From Stutzerimonas stutzeri (lineage in GTDB: Bacteria > Pseudomonadota > Gammaproteobacteria > Pseudomonadales > Pseudomonadaceae), in the NCBI RefSeq assembly GCF_024448935.1, contig NZ_JAMOIE010000053.1, positions 1 through 34,603 on the forward strand: a DNA stretch of 34,603 bases, written 5' to 3'. The notes beneath the pieces were generated by a model. It saw only the letters and a list, made by a program, of their open reading frames with translations. It had not been told where the DNA came from and searched no databases. Below are positions 14,680-23,975 of this stretch, piece after piece. The position numbers were made by a program, and so were the translations under genes. Numbering within the stretch: the first letter of the stretch is position 1; each line of letters starts with the position of its first letter.

Positions 14680-17001
14680 TCAGGCGATAGCCGGGCTCGG
14701 TTTCGCCGCGTGCAGCCGAATCGCGACCGACTTGGATGTCGGGGTATGGCTGCCGATCCCGACACTGGTCAAGGGCACCAGCGGATTGGTTTCCGGGTAG
14801 TAGGCGGCGGCCTGTCCGGGCGGGACGTCGAAGGCCAGCAGGGTGAAATCCTCGACCCGGCGCGCGAAGCCATCATTCCATAGCGACTCGATGTCGACCT
14901 TCTGTCCCGGCTCCAGGCCCAGCCGGCGAATATCCTCGATATTGGCGAAGACGACCCGGCGCTGCCCCCTCACGCCGCGATAGCGGTCGTCCAGACCATA
15001 GATGGTGGTGTTGTACTGATCATGCGAGCGCAGGGTCTGCAGTACCAGGTCCGGTTGTTCATCACTGTCGCGCAGCGCTTCGCCGAACAGGCCGGTCGGC
15101 AATGGGTTGGTGATGAAATTGGCGCGGCCACTGGTGGTCTTCCAGCGTCGGCCGGCGGCGGGATTGTCCAGGTGAAAGCCACCGGGCTGCTGAATGCGCG
15201 TTTCGAAGTCGGAGAAGCCGGGGATGGTTTCGGCGATCAATTGACGGATGCGCGCGTAGTCGGTGACCAGCGCTTGCCAGTCCAAGGGCCTGTCCCCAAG
15301 CGTGGCTTGCGCGATGCCCGCGACGATCGCAGGCTCCGAGCGCATCAACGACGAGATGGGCTCCAGCTGCCCGTAGGAGGCGTGAATCATGCTGAACGAG
15401 TCTTCCACCGTGACGGCCTGAGGGCCGCTGGCCTGGTGATCGATGTCGGTACGGCCGAGGCACGGCAAGATCAACGCCTCACGGCCGACGGTCAGGTGGC
15501 TGCGATTGAGCTTGGTGCTGATCTGTACGGTCAGCGCACAGCTCTGCAACGCCTGATGGGTGCGCAAGCTGTCCGGCGTGGCCTGGGCGAAGTTGCCGCC
15601 GAGACCGATGAACACTTTCGAGCGGCCTTCGAGCATCGCTTCGATGGCCTCCACCACGTTGTGCCCGGCCTGGCGCGGCACCTTGAAACCGAAGCGCTTT
15701 TGCAGTGCATCGAGCAGCGCGGCCGGCGGCCTCTCGTTGATGCCCATGGTGCGGTCGCCCTGCACATTGCTGTGACCGCGGACCGGACAGAGCCCGGCGC
15801 CCGGCCGGCCCAGGTTGCCGCGCAACAGTTGCAGGTTGGTGATTTCCTGAATCGTCGCAACCGAATGGCGGTGCTGGGTGATGCCCATCGCCCAGCAGAT
15901 GATCACCCGATCGGCACCGCGAAAGATCCGCGCCGCCTGCTCCAGTTCGGCCAAGCCCAGGCCCGATTGTTCCTCGATGGTTTCCCAACGGGTGGCGTCC
16001 AGGATCGCAAGGTAGCTGTCGATACCGCTGGTGTGCTGCTCGATGAAGGCATGGTCGAACACGGCCGGTCCGCCATTGGCCTGGGCTTCGCGTTCCCAGA
16101 ACAGCAGCAGTTTGGCGATACCGCGCATGGCCGCCATGTCGCCACCCAGCGCCGGTCGGAAGAACGCGGTATTGAGCGGTGCCGAGCCGTTGGCGAGCAT
16201 TTCCAGGGCGTGCTGCGGATGCTGGAAGCGCTCCAGCCCCCGTTCTTTCAGCGGATTGAAACACACCACCTGCGCGCCTCGCGCCACCGCCTCTCGCAGC
16301 GGCTCAAGCATGCGCGGGTGGTTGGTGCCGGGGTTTTGGCCGAGTACGAAGATGGCATCAGCCTTGGCGAAGTCTTCGAAGGTAACGCTGCCCTTGCCGA
16401 CGCCGATGCTTTCGCCGAGGGCGACGCCGCTGGCCTCGTGGCACATATTGGAGCAATCGGGGAAGTTGTTGCTGCCGTAGGCGCGGACGAACAATTGGTA
16501 GAGGAACGCGGCTTCGTTGCTGGTGCGGCCTGAGGTGTAGAACTCGGCCTGATCGGGCTTTTCCAGCGTGTTCAGGTGACGGGCGATCAAGGCGAAGGCG
16601 TCATCCCAGCCGATGGGCTGGTAGCGGTCGCTAGCCCTGTCGTAGCGCATGGGTTCGGTCAGGCGGCCCTGGTATTCGAGCCAGTAGTCGCTCTGTTCGC
16701 GCAATTGGGTGACGCTGTGGCGCGCGAAGAAGGCCGCATCGACACGGCGTTTGGTGGCTTCCCAGTTCACCGCCTTGGCGCCGTTTTCGCAGAACTTCAC
16801 GGCACCGTCTTCAGGCGAATCGCCCCAGGCGCAGCCAGGGCAGTCGAACCCGCCGTTCTGGTTGGTCTTCAGCAGGGCGCGGATATTTTTCAAGGGCTGC
16901 TTGCTGTCCAGCCAAGCGCTGGCAACGCTGCGCAGGGCGCCCCAGCCAGCGGCGGCGCCGGTGTAGGGGCGATAGCGGGGTCTTTCTGGCTGCAGGCTCA
17001 T
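14680..17001 (-). CDS. FdhF/YdeP-family molybdopterin oxidoreductase (formate-dehydrogenase-like)
   Basis: 773 residues, the length of YdeP-type proteins. Near the N-terminus NGGFDCPGCAWGD and FCENGAK hold the cysteines of the reduced cluster-binding region. Bis-MGD-binding motifs follow: FYTSGRTSNEAAF, NMCHEASGVALGESIGVGKG, VLGQNPGTNHPRML, QEITNLQLLRGNLGRPGAGL, RGHSNVQGDRTMG and the C-terminal cofactor domain (TTSGRANFI, RSHDQYNTTIYGLDDRYRG). There is no twin-arginine leader, so it is cytoplasmic. The natural substrate of this branch is uncertain; E. coli YdeP is linked to acid resistance. The ATG overlaps the fdhD stop (ATGA), so translation is probably coupled to the sulfurtransferase that activates such enzymes. 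Confidence 0.9.
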   Translation of the reverse strand: MSLQPERPRYRPYTGAAAGWGALRSVASAWLDSKQPLKNIRALLKTNQNGGFDCPGCAWGDSPEDGAVKFCENGAKAVNWEATKRRVDAAFFARHSVTQLREQSDYWLEYQGRLTEPMRYDRASDRYQPIGWDDAFALIARHLNTLEKPDQAEFYTSGRTSNEAAFLYQLFVRAYGSNNFPDCSNMCHEASGVALGESIGVGKGSVTFEDFAKADAIFVLGQNPGTNHPRMLEPLREAVARGAQVVCFNPLKERGLERFQHPQHALEMLANGSAPLNTAFFRPALGGDMAAMRGIAKLLLFWEREAQANGGPAVFDHAFIEQHTSGIDSYLAILDATRWETIEEQSGLGLAELEQAARIFRGADRVIICWAMGITQHRHSVATIQEITNLQLLRGNLGRPGAGLCPVRGHSNVQGDRTMGINERPPAALLDALQKRFGFKVPRQAGHNVVEAIEAMLEGRSKVFIGLGGNFAQATPDSLRTHQALQSCALTVQISTKLNRSHLTVGREALILPCLGRTDIDHQASGPQAVTVEDSFSMIHASYGQLEPISSLMRSEPAIVAGIAQATLGDRPLDWQALVTDYARIRQLIAETIPGFSDFETRIQQPGGFHLDNPAAGRRWKTTSGRANFITNPLPTGLFGEALRDSDEQPDLVLQTLRSHDQYNTTIYGLDDRYRGVRGQRRVVFANIEDIRRLGLEPGQKVDIESLWNDGFARRVEDFTLLAFDVPPGQAAAYYPETNPLVPLTSVGIGSHTPTSKSVAIRLHAAKPSPAIA

Positions 17002-17837
17002 CCTTGGGCTTCCTGGCCCGCCGGGCTGAACACCCGCGGCGGGCTGCGATGGGGAATGTGAATCAGGTTGAGGTTATGCCGCTGGGCCCAGTGCGCGGCC
17101 AGGCCGGTCGGTGAAGAAAAGCTGACCAGCGTGGAAATGCCGGCGCGCTGGACCTTGTGGATCAGCTCCAGGCTGCAGCGACTGGTGACCACGGCGACAC
17201 CACTCCCGAGCTCTTCGCCTGCGCGGCTCAAGGCGCCGATGAGCTTGTCCAGCGCGTTGTGTCGACCGATGTCCTCGCGGCCAAGAACGATTTTCCCTTG
17301 CGCGTTGATGAACAAGGCCGCGTGTACAGCGCCGCAGCGTTGCGCGAGGGGCTGGAACTCGGCGACACGCTGGCGCAGATCATCCAGCCAGTGCGCCGGT
17401 GGCAAGGGGGCGACAGGCAACGCAGGCAGCTTTGGCAGCGCCTGTTCCAGTGCCTCGACTCCGCATAGTCCGCAGCTGGCGTTGCCCGGCAACTGACGGC
17501 GCTGCTCCTTGAGCGTCCAGAAGGCGCGACTGGCGATCTCCACCTCGGCGTGCCGCCCATGGCCGGCACCGCTCACGCGAATGTCATAGATGTCGGCTGT
17601 GCTTTGAACGATTCCGGCTCCAAGGCTGAAGCCGACAACGAAGTCTTCGAGGTCCGCCGGGGTGACCATCATTACCGCCTGGCTGAGCCCGTTATAAGCA
17701 ATCGCCAGCGCGCATTCCTCGGCCAGCTCCACCGGTTCCGGCTGCGCCTCGTCGATCGCCTGGAAGTGGTAGCGACCACTGGCATCGGTAGACGCTTCGA
17801 TGAGCGGTTGATGAAGAGGGCGGCTTGATGCGGTCAT
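16998..17837 (-). CDS. fdhD: Formate dehydrogenase accessory sulfurtransferase FdhD
   Basis: 279 residues. FdhD takes sulfur from a cysteine desulfurase and transfers it to the molybdenum cofactor of formate-dehydrogenase-type enzymes. The essential two-cysteine motif is present (NASCGLCGVEALEQ), as is the signature GREDIGRHNALDKLIGAL and the C-terminal SRCSLELIHKVQRAGISTLV region. The start is ATG 17837 with a weak Shine-Dalgarno. The stop overlaps the start of the YdeP-like oxidoreductase by 4 bp, a strong sign of a dedicated pair. The 113-bp gap upstream, to the histidine kinase, contains a GCGGCT triple repeat (about 17883-17900). Confidence 0.93.
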   Translation of the reverse strand: MTASSRPLHQPLIEASTDASGRYHFQAIDEAQPEPVELAEECALAIAYNGLSQAVMMVTPADLEDFVVGFSLGAGIVQSTADIYDIRVSGAGHGRHAEVEIASRAFWTLKEQRRQLPGNASCGLCGVEALEQALPKLPALPVAPLPPAHWLDDLRQRVAEFQPLAQRCGAVHAALFINAQGKIVLGREDIGRHNALDKLIGALSRAGEELGSGVAVVTSRCSLELIHKVQRAGISTLVSFSSPTGLAAHWAQRHNLNLIHIPHRSPPRVFSPAGQEAQG

Positions 17838-17950
17838 GGGCAGGCTCGGCAGATCATGCGGAAGGGTTCTGAGCGACTGTGCGCGGCTGCGGCTGCGGCT
17901 GGACCTTCAATGCTCTTTTGCGGCACGCGCCGACCGTCACTGCGACAGCC

Positions 17951-20053
17951 TCAGCCACGCTGGGTGCCTGCGAGCATGCTGCGTACCCGCGTCGCCAGGT
18001 CGTCGATGGCGAATGGCTTGCCGATAATATCCATTCCGGCATCGAGAAAGCCACTGCTGATCGCCTGCTCCGCGTAGCCGGTCATGAACAGCACACGCAG
18101 CCCCGGGCGGTGCTCGCGGGCGATATCCGCCAGCTGTCGGCCGTTCATCCCCGGCAGCCCGACATCGGATACCAGCAAGTCGATACGCTCGTCGCCCTGC
18201 AGCAGCTTGACCGCCGCGCTGGCCTCGGCCGCCTCCAGTGCGCGATAGCCGAGCATGCCCAGCGCGTCGAGCACCAGCAGACGTACGGCAGGATCATCCT
18301 CGACCACCAGCACGGCTTCGCCTCGCGCCGCTTGCGTGGCCTGTGCAAGCGGCGGGACCCCCACCCCGGTCGCCAGCAATGAATGGTGTGCCGGTAGATA
18401 GAGGATGACTTCGGTACCGTTGCCCGGTTCGCTGCGTAGCTGGACGTGGCCACCGGCCTGGCGCGCGAAGCCGTAGATCATCGACAATCCGAGCCCGGTG
18501 CCCTGGCCGATGGGCTTGGTGGTGAAAAAGGGCTCGAAGGCCGCCGCCAGAACCTTGGGCGTCATGCCGCAGCCGTTGTCGATCACGCTGAGGCTGACGT
18601 AACGTCCGGCTGGGAGCTCGCCCACCTCGGCCTGCTGCAGGGTCACGTTGGCCGTCGCGATACAGAGGCTGCCGCCGTCGGGCATGGCGTCGCGTGCATT
18701 GATCACCAGATTGAGCAAGGCACTTTCCAGCTGGTTCTCGTCACTGTTGGCCGGCCACAGGTCCGGCTGCAACAGCGCGTCGACCAGAATAGGGCTGCCC
18801 AGTGTCCGTACGATCAGATCGCGCATCGATTCGACCAGCTCATTCAAATCGACCCGCTTGAGATTCAGCGGCTGGCGGCGGGCGAAGGCCAGCAGACGAT
18901 GGGTCAACGCCGCGGCACGGTTGGCCGAGCTTACCGCGGCATCGATGAAGCGCTGGGTTTCGCCATGACGGCCAGACTGGTTGTAGCGCTGGATCAGGTC
19001 CAGCCCGCCGATGATCCCGGTCAGCATGTTGTTGAAATCGTGGGCGATGCCACCGGTGAGCTGGCCGACCGCTTCCATCTTCTGCGCCTGGCGCAGCGCT
19101 TCCTGGGCCTGTTCGCGGCTGGCCATTTCACTGACCAGCCGCTCGTAGACCTCGGCCAGCGCCTCGGTGCGTTCCTGCACCCGCGTTTCCAGCGTCTCGT
19201 TGAGCGCTCGCAGCGACTGCTCGGCGCGCCAGCGTTCGGTGACGTCCTGTGTCAGGACGAAAAAGCCCAGCACCTGGCCTTCTCCGTCGCGGCGTGGCAG
19301 GTAATGCATCGAGGCCTGACGCAGCTGGCCGTCCCGGTGCGGCATGGACGCTTCGAAGAGAACCTCTTTGCCGGCAAGGGCATCCTTGATTTGCGGCCGG
19401 CGAATGCTATAAGCCTGCTCGCCAATGACCTCTGGCAGATGCTTGCCATAGAGGGATTCCGGCGTCTGACCAAACCAGTTCTCGTAGTGCCGATTGCTGA
19501 AACGATAGCGTTCGTCCCGGTCGACATAGCCGATGAGCACCGGCAATGCGTCAGTGATCAGTCGGATCTCCGCTTCGCTTCGGCGCAGCGCTTCTTCCTC
19601 GCTATGGCGCAGGCACAGCAGTTGCCCACCCACCGTCTGGCCATCACGGATCGGGCTTAGGGCCAGATCGACCCAGGTGGCCGGACGGCCGGTTGCACTG
19701 TCCTCCGGCAGTCGATGGTGGCGCAGCAGGCAGGGCTGGCTGCGGTCACCGGTCTGGCCCGCGACCAGCTCAGGCCAGACAGCTTCCCAGGTAATGGCCA
19801 CCGGCGCGCCCAGCGCTGCAGGATGGTGATCGCCAATCAGCGCGGCATGGGCATCGTTGTATAGCTGCACGCCGGTCTCGCCCCAGAGCACACACATGGG
19901 CAGGGGCGCCTCGAGCAGGGTGTCGAGCAGGCTCCGCAACGAGGCGGGCCAGCTTTCGAGCGGACCCAGGGGCGTTGCGTTCCACTGGTGGACGCGGATG
20001 CGCCCGCTCATTTCATTGGTACCGGCTGGCCAGGGCCTGGAATCTAGTGCCAT
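17951..20053 (-). CDS. Hybrid sensor histidine kinase (PAS-PAS-HisKA-HATPase-receiver)
   Basis: 700 residues from the ATG at 20053. That start gives the usual '[18 protein letters not shown]' beginning; an in-frame start at 20164 adds 37 low-complexity residues, and MSGRI at 20011 is another option. Order: first PAS-like domain (about 45-150), second PAS with PAC (about 163-275), coiled coil (275-325), HisKA with phospho-acceptor His338 in [11 protein letters not shown], HATPase with N box ([14 protein letters not shown]), G1 (DNGCGM) and [12 protein letters not shown], then a C-terminal receiver with Asp630 ([14 protein letters not shown]) and Lys (GKPFAIDDL). There is no transmembrane segment, so it is a cytoplasmic kinase. 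No cognate response regulator is adjacent. It lies upstream of fdhD on the same strand, but a functional link is not shown. Confidence 0.9.
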   Translation of the reverse strand: MALDSRPWPAGTNEMSGRIRVHQWNATPLGPLESWPASLRSLLDTLLEAPLPMCVLWGETGVQLYNDAHAALIGDHHPAALGAPVAITWEAVWPELVAGQTGDRSQPCLLRHHRLPEDSATGRPATWVDLALSPIRDGQTVGGQLLCLRHSEEEALRRSEAEIRLITDALPVLIGYVDRDERYRFSNRHYENWFGQTPESLYGKHLPEVIGEQAYSIRRPQIKDALAGKEVLFEASMPHRDGQLRQASMHYLPRRDGEGQVLGFFVLTQDVTERWRAEQSLRALNETLETRVQERTEALAEVYERLVSEMASREQAQEALRQAQKMEAVGQLTGGIAHDFNNMLTGIIGGLDLIQRYNQSGRHGETQRFIDAAVSSANRAAALTHRLLAFARRQPLNLKRVDLNELVESMRDLIVRTLGSPILVDALLQPDLWPANSDENQLESALLNLVINARDAMPDGGSLCIATANVTLQQAEVGELPAGRYVSLSVIDNGCGMTPKVLAAAFEPFFTTKPIGQGTGLGLSMIYGFARQAGGHVQLRSEPGNGTEVILYLPAHHSLLATGVGVPPLAQATQAARGEAVLVVEDDPAVRLLVLDALGMLGYRALEAAEASAAVKLLQGDERIDLLVSDVGLPGMNGRQLADIAREHRPGLRVLFMTGYAEQAISSGFLDAGMDIIGKPFAIDDLATRVRSMLAGTQRG

Positions 20054-20206
20054 AGATCGTCCATCGATGCGCGACGGGCCATCGGCGCCAATCGTCGCGC
20101 TTATACGGCATCGTCTGCCTGATGAGGCGCAGCCAGAGGCTGGGCTCGTTGTTTGTTGTGTCATTCGGACGCACCGCCATTCTCGTCACCCTTCCGAGCG
20201 GCTAAT

Positions 20207-20243
20207 GGCTTATAGGCGACCTCGGTCGAGCGCAATATAAGCC
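20207..20243. promoter_or_regulatory. Perfect 8-bp dyad GGCTTATA...TATAAGCC between kinase and HAD genes
   Basis: GGCTTATA (20207-20214) and TATAAGCC (20236-20243) are perfect inverted repeats 21 bp apart, with a nested GACC-tc-GGTC. Each arm contains a TATAAG that could serve as a -10 element, and the minus-strand one would suit the kinase gene. It could be an operator or a pair of outward -10 boxes. Confidence 0.4.
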
Positions 20244-20259
20244 GGCGCCGCGTCCATGC

Positions 20260-20940
20260 TCAGGCTGCAAAGCCCTGCAGGCTACGAACGAGCTCCAGAT
20301 AATCGCCCACGGCGGGGAATTCTTCGGTGTCCTTTCGCCCGCGGCGGCTGTCCGGCTCGCTGATCGCCAACAGATGCGCGACGCCGAAATCACGCGCGCT
20401 GCGCAGGACCGGCAGGCTATCGTCGATGAACAGTGAGGTGGCCGGATCGAAATCCAGATCTGCCTTCAGGGCATACCAGAACTGGGCCTGCTCCTTGGGA
20501 AAGCCATAGTCATGAGAACTGATCAGACGATCGAACCAGGGCGCCAGTTCGATGCGTTCCAGCTTCAGCGATAGCGAATCGCGATGGGCATTGGTGATCA
20601 GTACCACGCGCTTGCCGGAACCGCGCAGGGCCGCAAGAAATTCATCGGCTGCCGGCCGCAGAGCGATCAAGTGAGCAATTTCGCGCTTCATTTCGCGGAT
20701 CGGCAGGTTCAGCTCGCGGGTCCAGAAGTCCAGGCAGTACCAGCTGAGCTTGCCCTCGTGTTCGTTGAACAGAGGGGCCAGCTCCAGCTCGGCCATGGCG
20801 CGGCTGATGCCGTGCAGCTCGGCGTAGCGCTGCGGCAACAGGTCGAGCCAGAAATGGTTGTCGAAATGCAAATCCAGCAAGGTGCCGTCCATGTCCAGCA
20901 GGACGGTGTCGATAGCGGACCAGGGCAGTGAAGCGATCAT
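20260..20940 (-). CDS. yrfG: HAD-family GMP/IMP nucleotidase-like protein (YrfG)
   Basis: 226 residues from ATG 20940. HAD motifs: DMDGTLLDL with nucleophile Asp16 and acid Asp18, motif II VVLITNAHRDSLSLK, motif III Lys in GFPKEQAQFW, and motif IV SLFIDDSLPVLRSARDFG. The helical cap after LDLHFDNHFWLDLLPQRYAE is typical of YrfG. It dephosphorylates purine nucleoside monophosphates in the cytoplasm. It is divergent from nudE, the same partnership seen for yrfG and nudE (yrfE) in enterobacteria and for the equivalent block in P. aeruginosa. An AAGAG precedes the start. Confidence 0.9.
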   Translation of the reverse strand: MIASLPWSAIDTVLLDMDGTLLDLHFDNHFWLDLLPQRYAELHGISRAMAELELAPLFNEHEGKLSWYCLDFWTRELNLPIREMKREIAHLIALRPAADEFLAALRGSGKRVVLITNAHRDSLSLKLERIELAPWFDRLISSHDYGFPKEQAQFWYALKADLDFDPATSLFIDDSLPVLRSARDFGVAHLLAISEPDSRRGRKDTEEFPAVGDYLELVRSLQGFAA

Positions 20941-21027
20941 GATGGGCTCTTCTTCGGCAATTGAGCCAATGGTGTGACAGCGGTCGGTTCGATGCAAAGC
21001 GTTCACGGCTCAGACAAAAAGGCGGGT

Positions 21028-21033
21028 TATGAT
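21028..21033 (+). promoter_or_regulatory. Candidate -10 box of nudE-cysQ
   Basis: TATGAT lies 28 bp before the nudE ATG in the divergent yrfG/nudE gap. No good -35 box at 16-18 bp spacing was found, so this is only a candidate. Confidence 0.3.
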
Positions 21034-21060
21034 TGCGGCTCGCGTTTCAAGGATATCCCC

Positions 21061-21627
21061 ATGCGCCAGAAACCTACCGTGCTTGCCCGTGAGATCGTTG
21101 CCAGCAGCCGTCTGTTCCGTGTCGAGGAGCTGCAGCTGCGGTTTTCCAATGGCGTCGAGCGTACCTACGAACGGCTGGTCGGCAAGGGCACCGGTTATGG
21201 TGCGGTGATGATCGTCGCGCTGGAAGCCGACGGCCGGGCGTTGTTGGTCGAGGAGTACTGCGGCGGTACCGACACCTATGAACTGTCGCTGCCCAAGGGG
21301 TTGATCGAGCCGGGTGAGGATGTGCTCGATGCGGCCAACCGGGAACTGAAGGAGGAAGCCGGTTTCGGCGCGCGCAAGCTGGAGCTGCTCACCGAACTGT
21401 CCCTCTCGCCCGGTTATATGAGCCAGAAGATTCAGGTGGTGTTGGCGCGCGACCTCTATCCCGAGCAGTTGCCGGGCGATGAACCCGAGCCGATGCGCGT
21501 CGATCGGGTCGATTTGCGCGAGCTGTCCAGTCTGATCCACAACCCTCAGTTCAGCGAAGGTCGTGCCTTGGCGGCGCTATACCTGGCGCGGGATCTGCTG
21601 ACCGAGCGGGGAGAATTCGGCCAATGA
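21061..21627 (+). CDS. nudE: ADP compounds hydrolase NudE
   Basis: 188 residues. The complete Nudix box is present: G80-LIEPG-E86-DVLDAAN-R94-E95-L-K-E98-E99-A-G-F, which binds Mg2+ and performs hydrolysis. The flanks (GYGAVMIVALEADGRALLVE, GGTDTYELSLPKG, LSLSPGYMSQKIQVVLARDL) are NudE-like. It hydrolyses ADP-ribose, Ap3A, NADH and similar compounds. AAGGA lies about 8 bases before the ATG at 21061. Its stop overlaps the cysQ start (ATGA), indicating translational coupling. Confidence 0.93.
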   Translation: MRQKPTVLAREIVASSRLFRVEELQLRFSNGVERTYERLVGKGTGYGAVMIVALEADGRALLVEEYCGGTDTYELSLPKGLIEPGEDVLDAANRELKEEAGFGARKLELLTELSLSPGYMSQKIQVVLARDLYPEQLPGDEPEPMRVDRVDLRELSSLIHNPQFSEGRALAALYLARDLLTERGEFGQ

Positions 21628-22454
21628 GCCATCCATATCTGACCCGGGTTATTGATCTCGTTCGCGACGCAGGGCAGGCGATCCTGCCGCACTGGCGCAG
21701 CGGTGTGGAGGTACAGGAAAAGGCCGACGCCTCACCGGTTACCGCTGCCGACATGGCCGCCCATCATCTACTGGCTGACGGCCTGCGTGCGCTGGACGCC
21801 AGCATTCCGGTGCTGTCCGAGGAGGACTGCAACCTGAGTCTTGCCGAGCGTGCCGGCTGGACGCGCTGGTGGTTGGTCGATCCGCTGGACGGTACCAAGG
21901 AGTTCATTGCCGGCAGCGAAGAATTCACCGTCAATGTTGCGTTGATCGAGCAGGGGCAGGTGCTGTTCGGTGTGGTCGGGGTTCCGGCCAATGGCCGCTG
22001 CTATTACGGCGGGGCCGGGTTCGGTGCCTGGCGTGCCGAAGCCGATGGTGCGGCGCAGCCCCTGCGGGTGCGGCATCAGGCAGCGGGCCACTTTATCGTC
22101 GTTGCGAGCCGTCGCCACTCGAGCCCGTCGCAGGAACGCTTGCTCGATGGCTTGCGGCAGCGTTTTGGCGAGCTCGTGTTGGCCAGTGTCGGCAGCTCCC
22201 TGAAGTTCTGCCTGTTGGCCGAGGGGGCCGCCGATTGTTACCCGCGGTTGGCGCCGACTTCTCAATGGGACACGGCGGCTGCCCAGGGAGTACTGGAAGG
22301 CGCTGGTGGCGAGGTGCTGGATATCGCCGGTGCAGTGCTGACCTACGAAGCACGGGAGACCTTCCTCAATCCCTGGTTCCTGGCGTTACCTCGTGGCGCC
22401 GAATGGCGAGCCGACCTGATCGAACTGGCGAGGCCTGACCAAAGGGCGCTCTGA
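21624..22454 (+). CDS. cysQ: 3'(2'),5'-bisphosphate nucleotidase CysQ
   Basis: 276 residues of the inositol-monophosphatase-like, Li+-sensitive phosphatase fold. Metal-binding residues appear in LSEEDCN and in WWLVDPLDGTKEFIAGSEEF; the second signature WDTAAAQGVLEGAGGEVLD is near 210-230. It removes the 3'-phosphate of PAP formed during sulfate assimilation, preventing inhibition of PAPS-dependent enzymes. It is coupled to nudE by a 4-bp overlap, and nudE and yrfG also act on nucleotides. Confidence 0.93.
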   Translation: MSHPYLTRVIDLVRDAGQAILPHWRSGVEVQEKADASPVTAADMAAHHLLADGLRALDASIPVLSEEDCNLSLAERAGWTRWWLVDPLDGTKEFIAGSEEFTVNVALIEQGQVLFGVVGVPANGRCYYGGAGFGAWRAEADGAAQPLRVRHQAAGHFIVVASRRHSSPSQERLLDGLRQRFGELVLASVGSSLKFCLLAEGAADCYPRLAPTSQWDTAAAQGVLEGAGGEVLDIAGAVLTYEARETFLNPWFLALPRGAEWRADLIELARPDQRAL

Positions 22455-22533
22455 CAGCCGGCTATTCGGTATCTGCCGGTGATCGTGCTGAGTGCGATGA
22501 GCGAGTTGAAAGCCAAGCTCGAATGCCAGGGGG

Positions 22534-22614
22534 CTGAGCAAGCCACTGGACCTCGACGAGCTGCGCCGGCGGGTCCAGGACTGTATCCAGAAACTCGACC
22601 GCAACCCGAGTTGA
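22534..22614 (+). pseudogene. Possible decayed or tiny ORF after cysQ
   Basis: The frame reads LSKPLDLDELRRRVQDCIQK followed by LDRNPS and a stop: a compact charged helix that looks like real coding sequence. It begins with CTG right after AGGGGG instead of ATG, and an in-frame stop lies 8 codons upstream. It may be a short protein gene whose ATG mutated, or one with a non-standard start. I do not recognise the family. Confidence 0.3.
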
Positions 22615-22622
22615 GCCACCGA

Positions 22623-23615
22623 TCAGTCGACGCGCTCGCCGCAGAGGTCGAGTGCGAACCAGTGCTCGACCTCGGTCTGCGACAGCCCGGCACCGAGCAA
22701 GGCGAACAACTTGCCCAGCGCGGCCTCGCGGGTCATGCCGCCGCCTGACATCAGCCCGCTGGCTTCCAGCTTGCTGCCGGCGGCGTAGATCCCGAACTCG
22801 ACGTGGCCCTGCGGGCATTGGCTGATGGCGGCCAGGACGATGCCGCGCTGATGGGCGTCCTGTAACGCCCGCAGCAGCTCGGTGTCGTCGGCGGGACCGG
22901 TGCCGCTGCCATAGCACTCGATCAGCACCCCCTGCACGCCACTGGACAGCAGTGCTTGCAGCTGCGCCGCCTGGATGCCTGGATAGAGCGGAAGCACCGC
23001 CAGGTTCACCTGCTGACGGGATTGGCGATAGTCGAGCGCTGCGGGAATGCTGGGTGCGCGTTGACCCTGGCGCAGCCGCGGCAGCACGCCGAACGCATCG
23101 AGGCTGGCGGTACCCAGTTTGCTGACCCGGGCGCCGTGCATGAGTTTGCCGGCGAAGTAGAGGTGCACACCCGGCTCGACGCCAACGTGCAATGCCTGCA
23201 TCGCACCGAACAGGTTGTCCCAGGCGTCGCCATCGGGCGCACCGGCGGGCAACATCGCCCCGCTCAGCACCACCGGCACCTCGAAGCCCAACAGCAGGAA
23301 GCTCAAGGCAGCAGCGCTGTAGGCGAGGGTGTCGGTGCCATGCAGGACCAGTACGGCGTCACAGCCATCTTGCTCGACGCCGACCCGAATGGCCTCGACC
23401 ATCGCCAGCCAGTGGGTCTGGTTCATGTTGGCACTGTCGATGGGCGGTAGCAGTTCGCGGAACTGCCATTCCGGCACGGCCAGTTCCGGGTGCTGGTCCT
23501 GCTGGTCGCGCAACCTGCTGGCGAAGCCGGAAGCGGGCATCAGGCCGTCGGCGCTCTGTTGCATGCCGATGGTGCCGCCGGTGTACAGCACCAGGGTGTT
23601 TCTGGAAGCCGACAT
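22623..23615 (-). CDS. L-asparaginase, type I-like
   Basis: 330 residues from ATG 23615 (AGGAG 6 bases upstream). Catalytic Thr12 lies in LVLYTGGTIGM; the second triad is in VLHGTDTLAYSAAALSFLL (Thr94, Asp95), with the Lys in FAGKLMHGARVSKLG. There is no signal peptide, so the enzyme is cytoplasmic and likely the low-affinity housekeeping type that turns asparagine into aspartate and ammonia. It converges with nudE-cysQ and has a degenerated region on its 5' side. Confidence 0.92.
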   Translation of the reverse strand: MSASRNTLVLYTGGTIGMQQSADGLMPASGFASRLRDQQDQHPELAVPEWQFRELLPPIDSANMNQTHWLAMVEAIRVGVEQDGCDAVLVLHGTDTLAYSAAALSFLLLGFEVPVVLSGAMLPAGAPDGDAWDNLFGAMQALHVGVEPGVHLYFAGKLMHGARVSKLGTASLDAFGVLPRLRQGQRAPSIPAALDYRQSRQQVNLAVLPLYPGIQAAQLQALLSSGVQGVLIECYGSGTGPADDTELLRALQDAHQRGIVLAAISQCPQGHVEFGIYAAGSKLEASGLMSGGGMTREAALGKLFALLGAGLSQTEVEHWFALDLCGERVD

Positions 23616-23674
23616 AGGGCTCTCCTCTATGAAAACAGCGGCCAGCGGCCCCTGTTCAAGCGACGCGGACCCAC

Positions 23675-23920
23675 TTAACGCTGATGTGCCTGACCGCTGG
23701 CGGTGGTGATCGGCGATGGGTCGCCCACTCTGGCTGGCCAGACGCTCGGGTCCAGATCCAGGTTGGCAAATGCTTCGGATCGAACACCGCTGACTCGACA
23801 CCTGCCTTACGCTGGCCATGGTAATCGCGCATCAGGCGCAGGCCTACCTTGAACAGCAGCGCCCAGGGCGATCAGGTTGCAGATCGCCAGCAGACCCATG
23901 GTGAGGTTGGCGGATCCGCA
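23675..23920 (-). pseudogene. AGCS (sodium:alanine/glycine) symporter C-terminal relic, frameshifted
   Basis: Three minus-strand frames chain into GSANLTMGLLAICNLIALG, then LLFKVGLRLMRDYHGQRKAG and VESAVFDPK, then FANLDLDPSVWPARVGDPSP up to a stop at 23675. This is the end of AGCS-type symporters (last membrane helix, R-DY-Q-KAG cytosolic tail, FDP...LD). Two frameshifts and loss of everything before the last helix make it non-functional. It abuts an unrelated alcohol dehydrogenase start, so a deletion joined the two. Confidence 0.7.
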
Positions 23921-23975
23921 GCCTGGAGAACGGCCTCGGCCTGACCTTGGTGAACCGCACCAAGACGCCGATCGA

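Noticed and set aside
15022..16533. 503-codon plus-strand frame opposite the molybdo-oxidoreductase
   Set aside because: No domain, no ribosome-binding site, and fully inside a conserved minus-strand gene.
17883..17902. GCGGCT triple repeat read as a possible regulatory or CRISPR-like repeat
   Set aside because: Three short direct copies without spacers; simple GC-rich slippage. No CRISPR array or cas gene was seen in the window.
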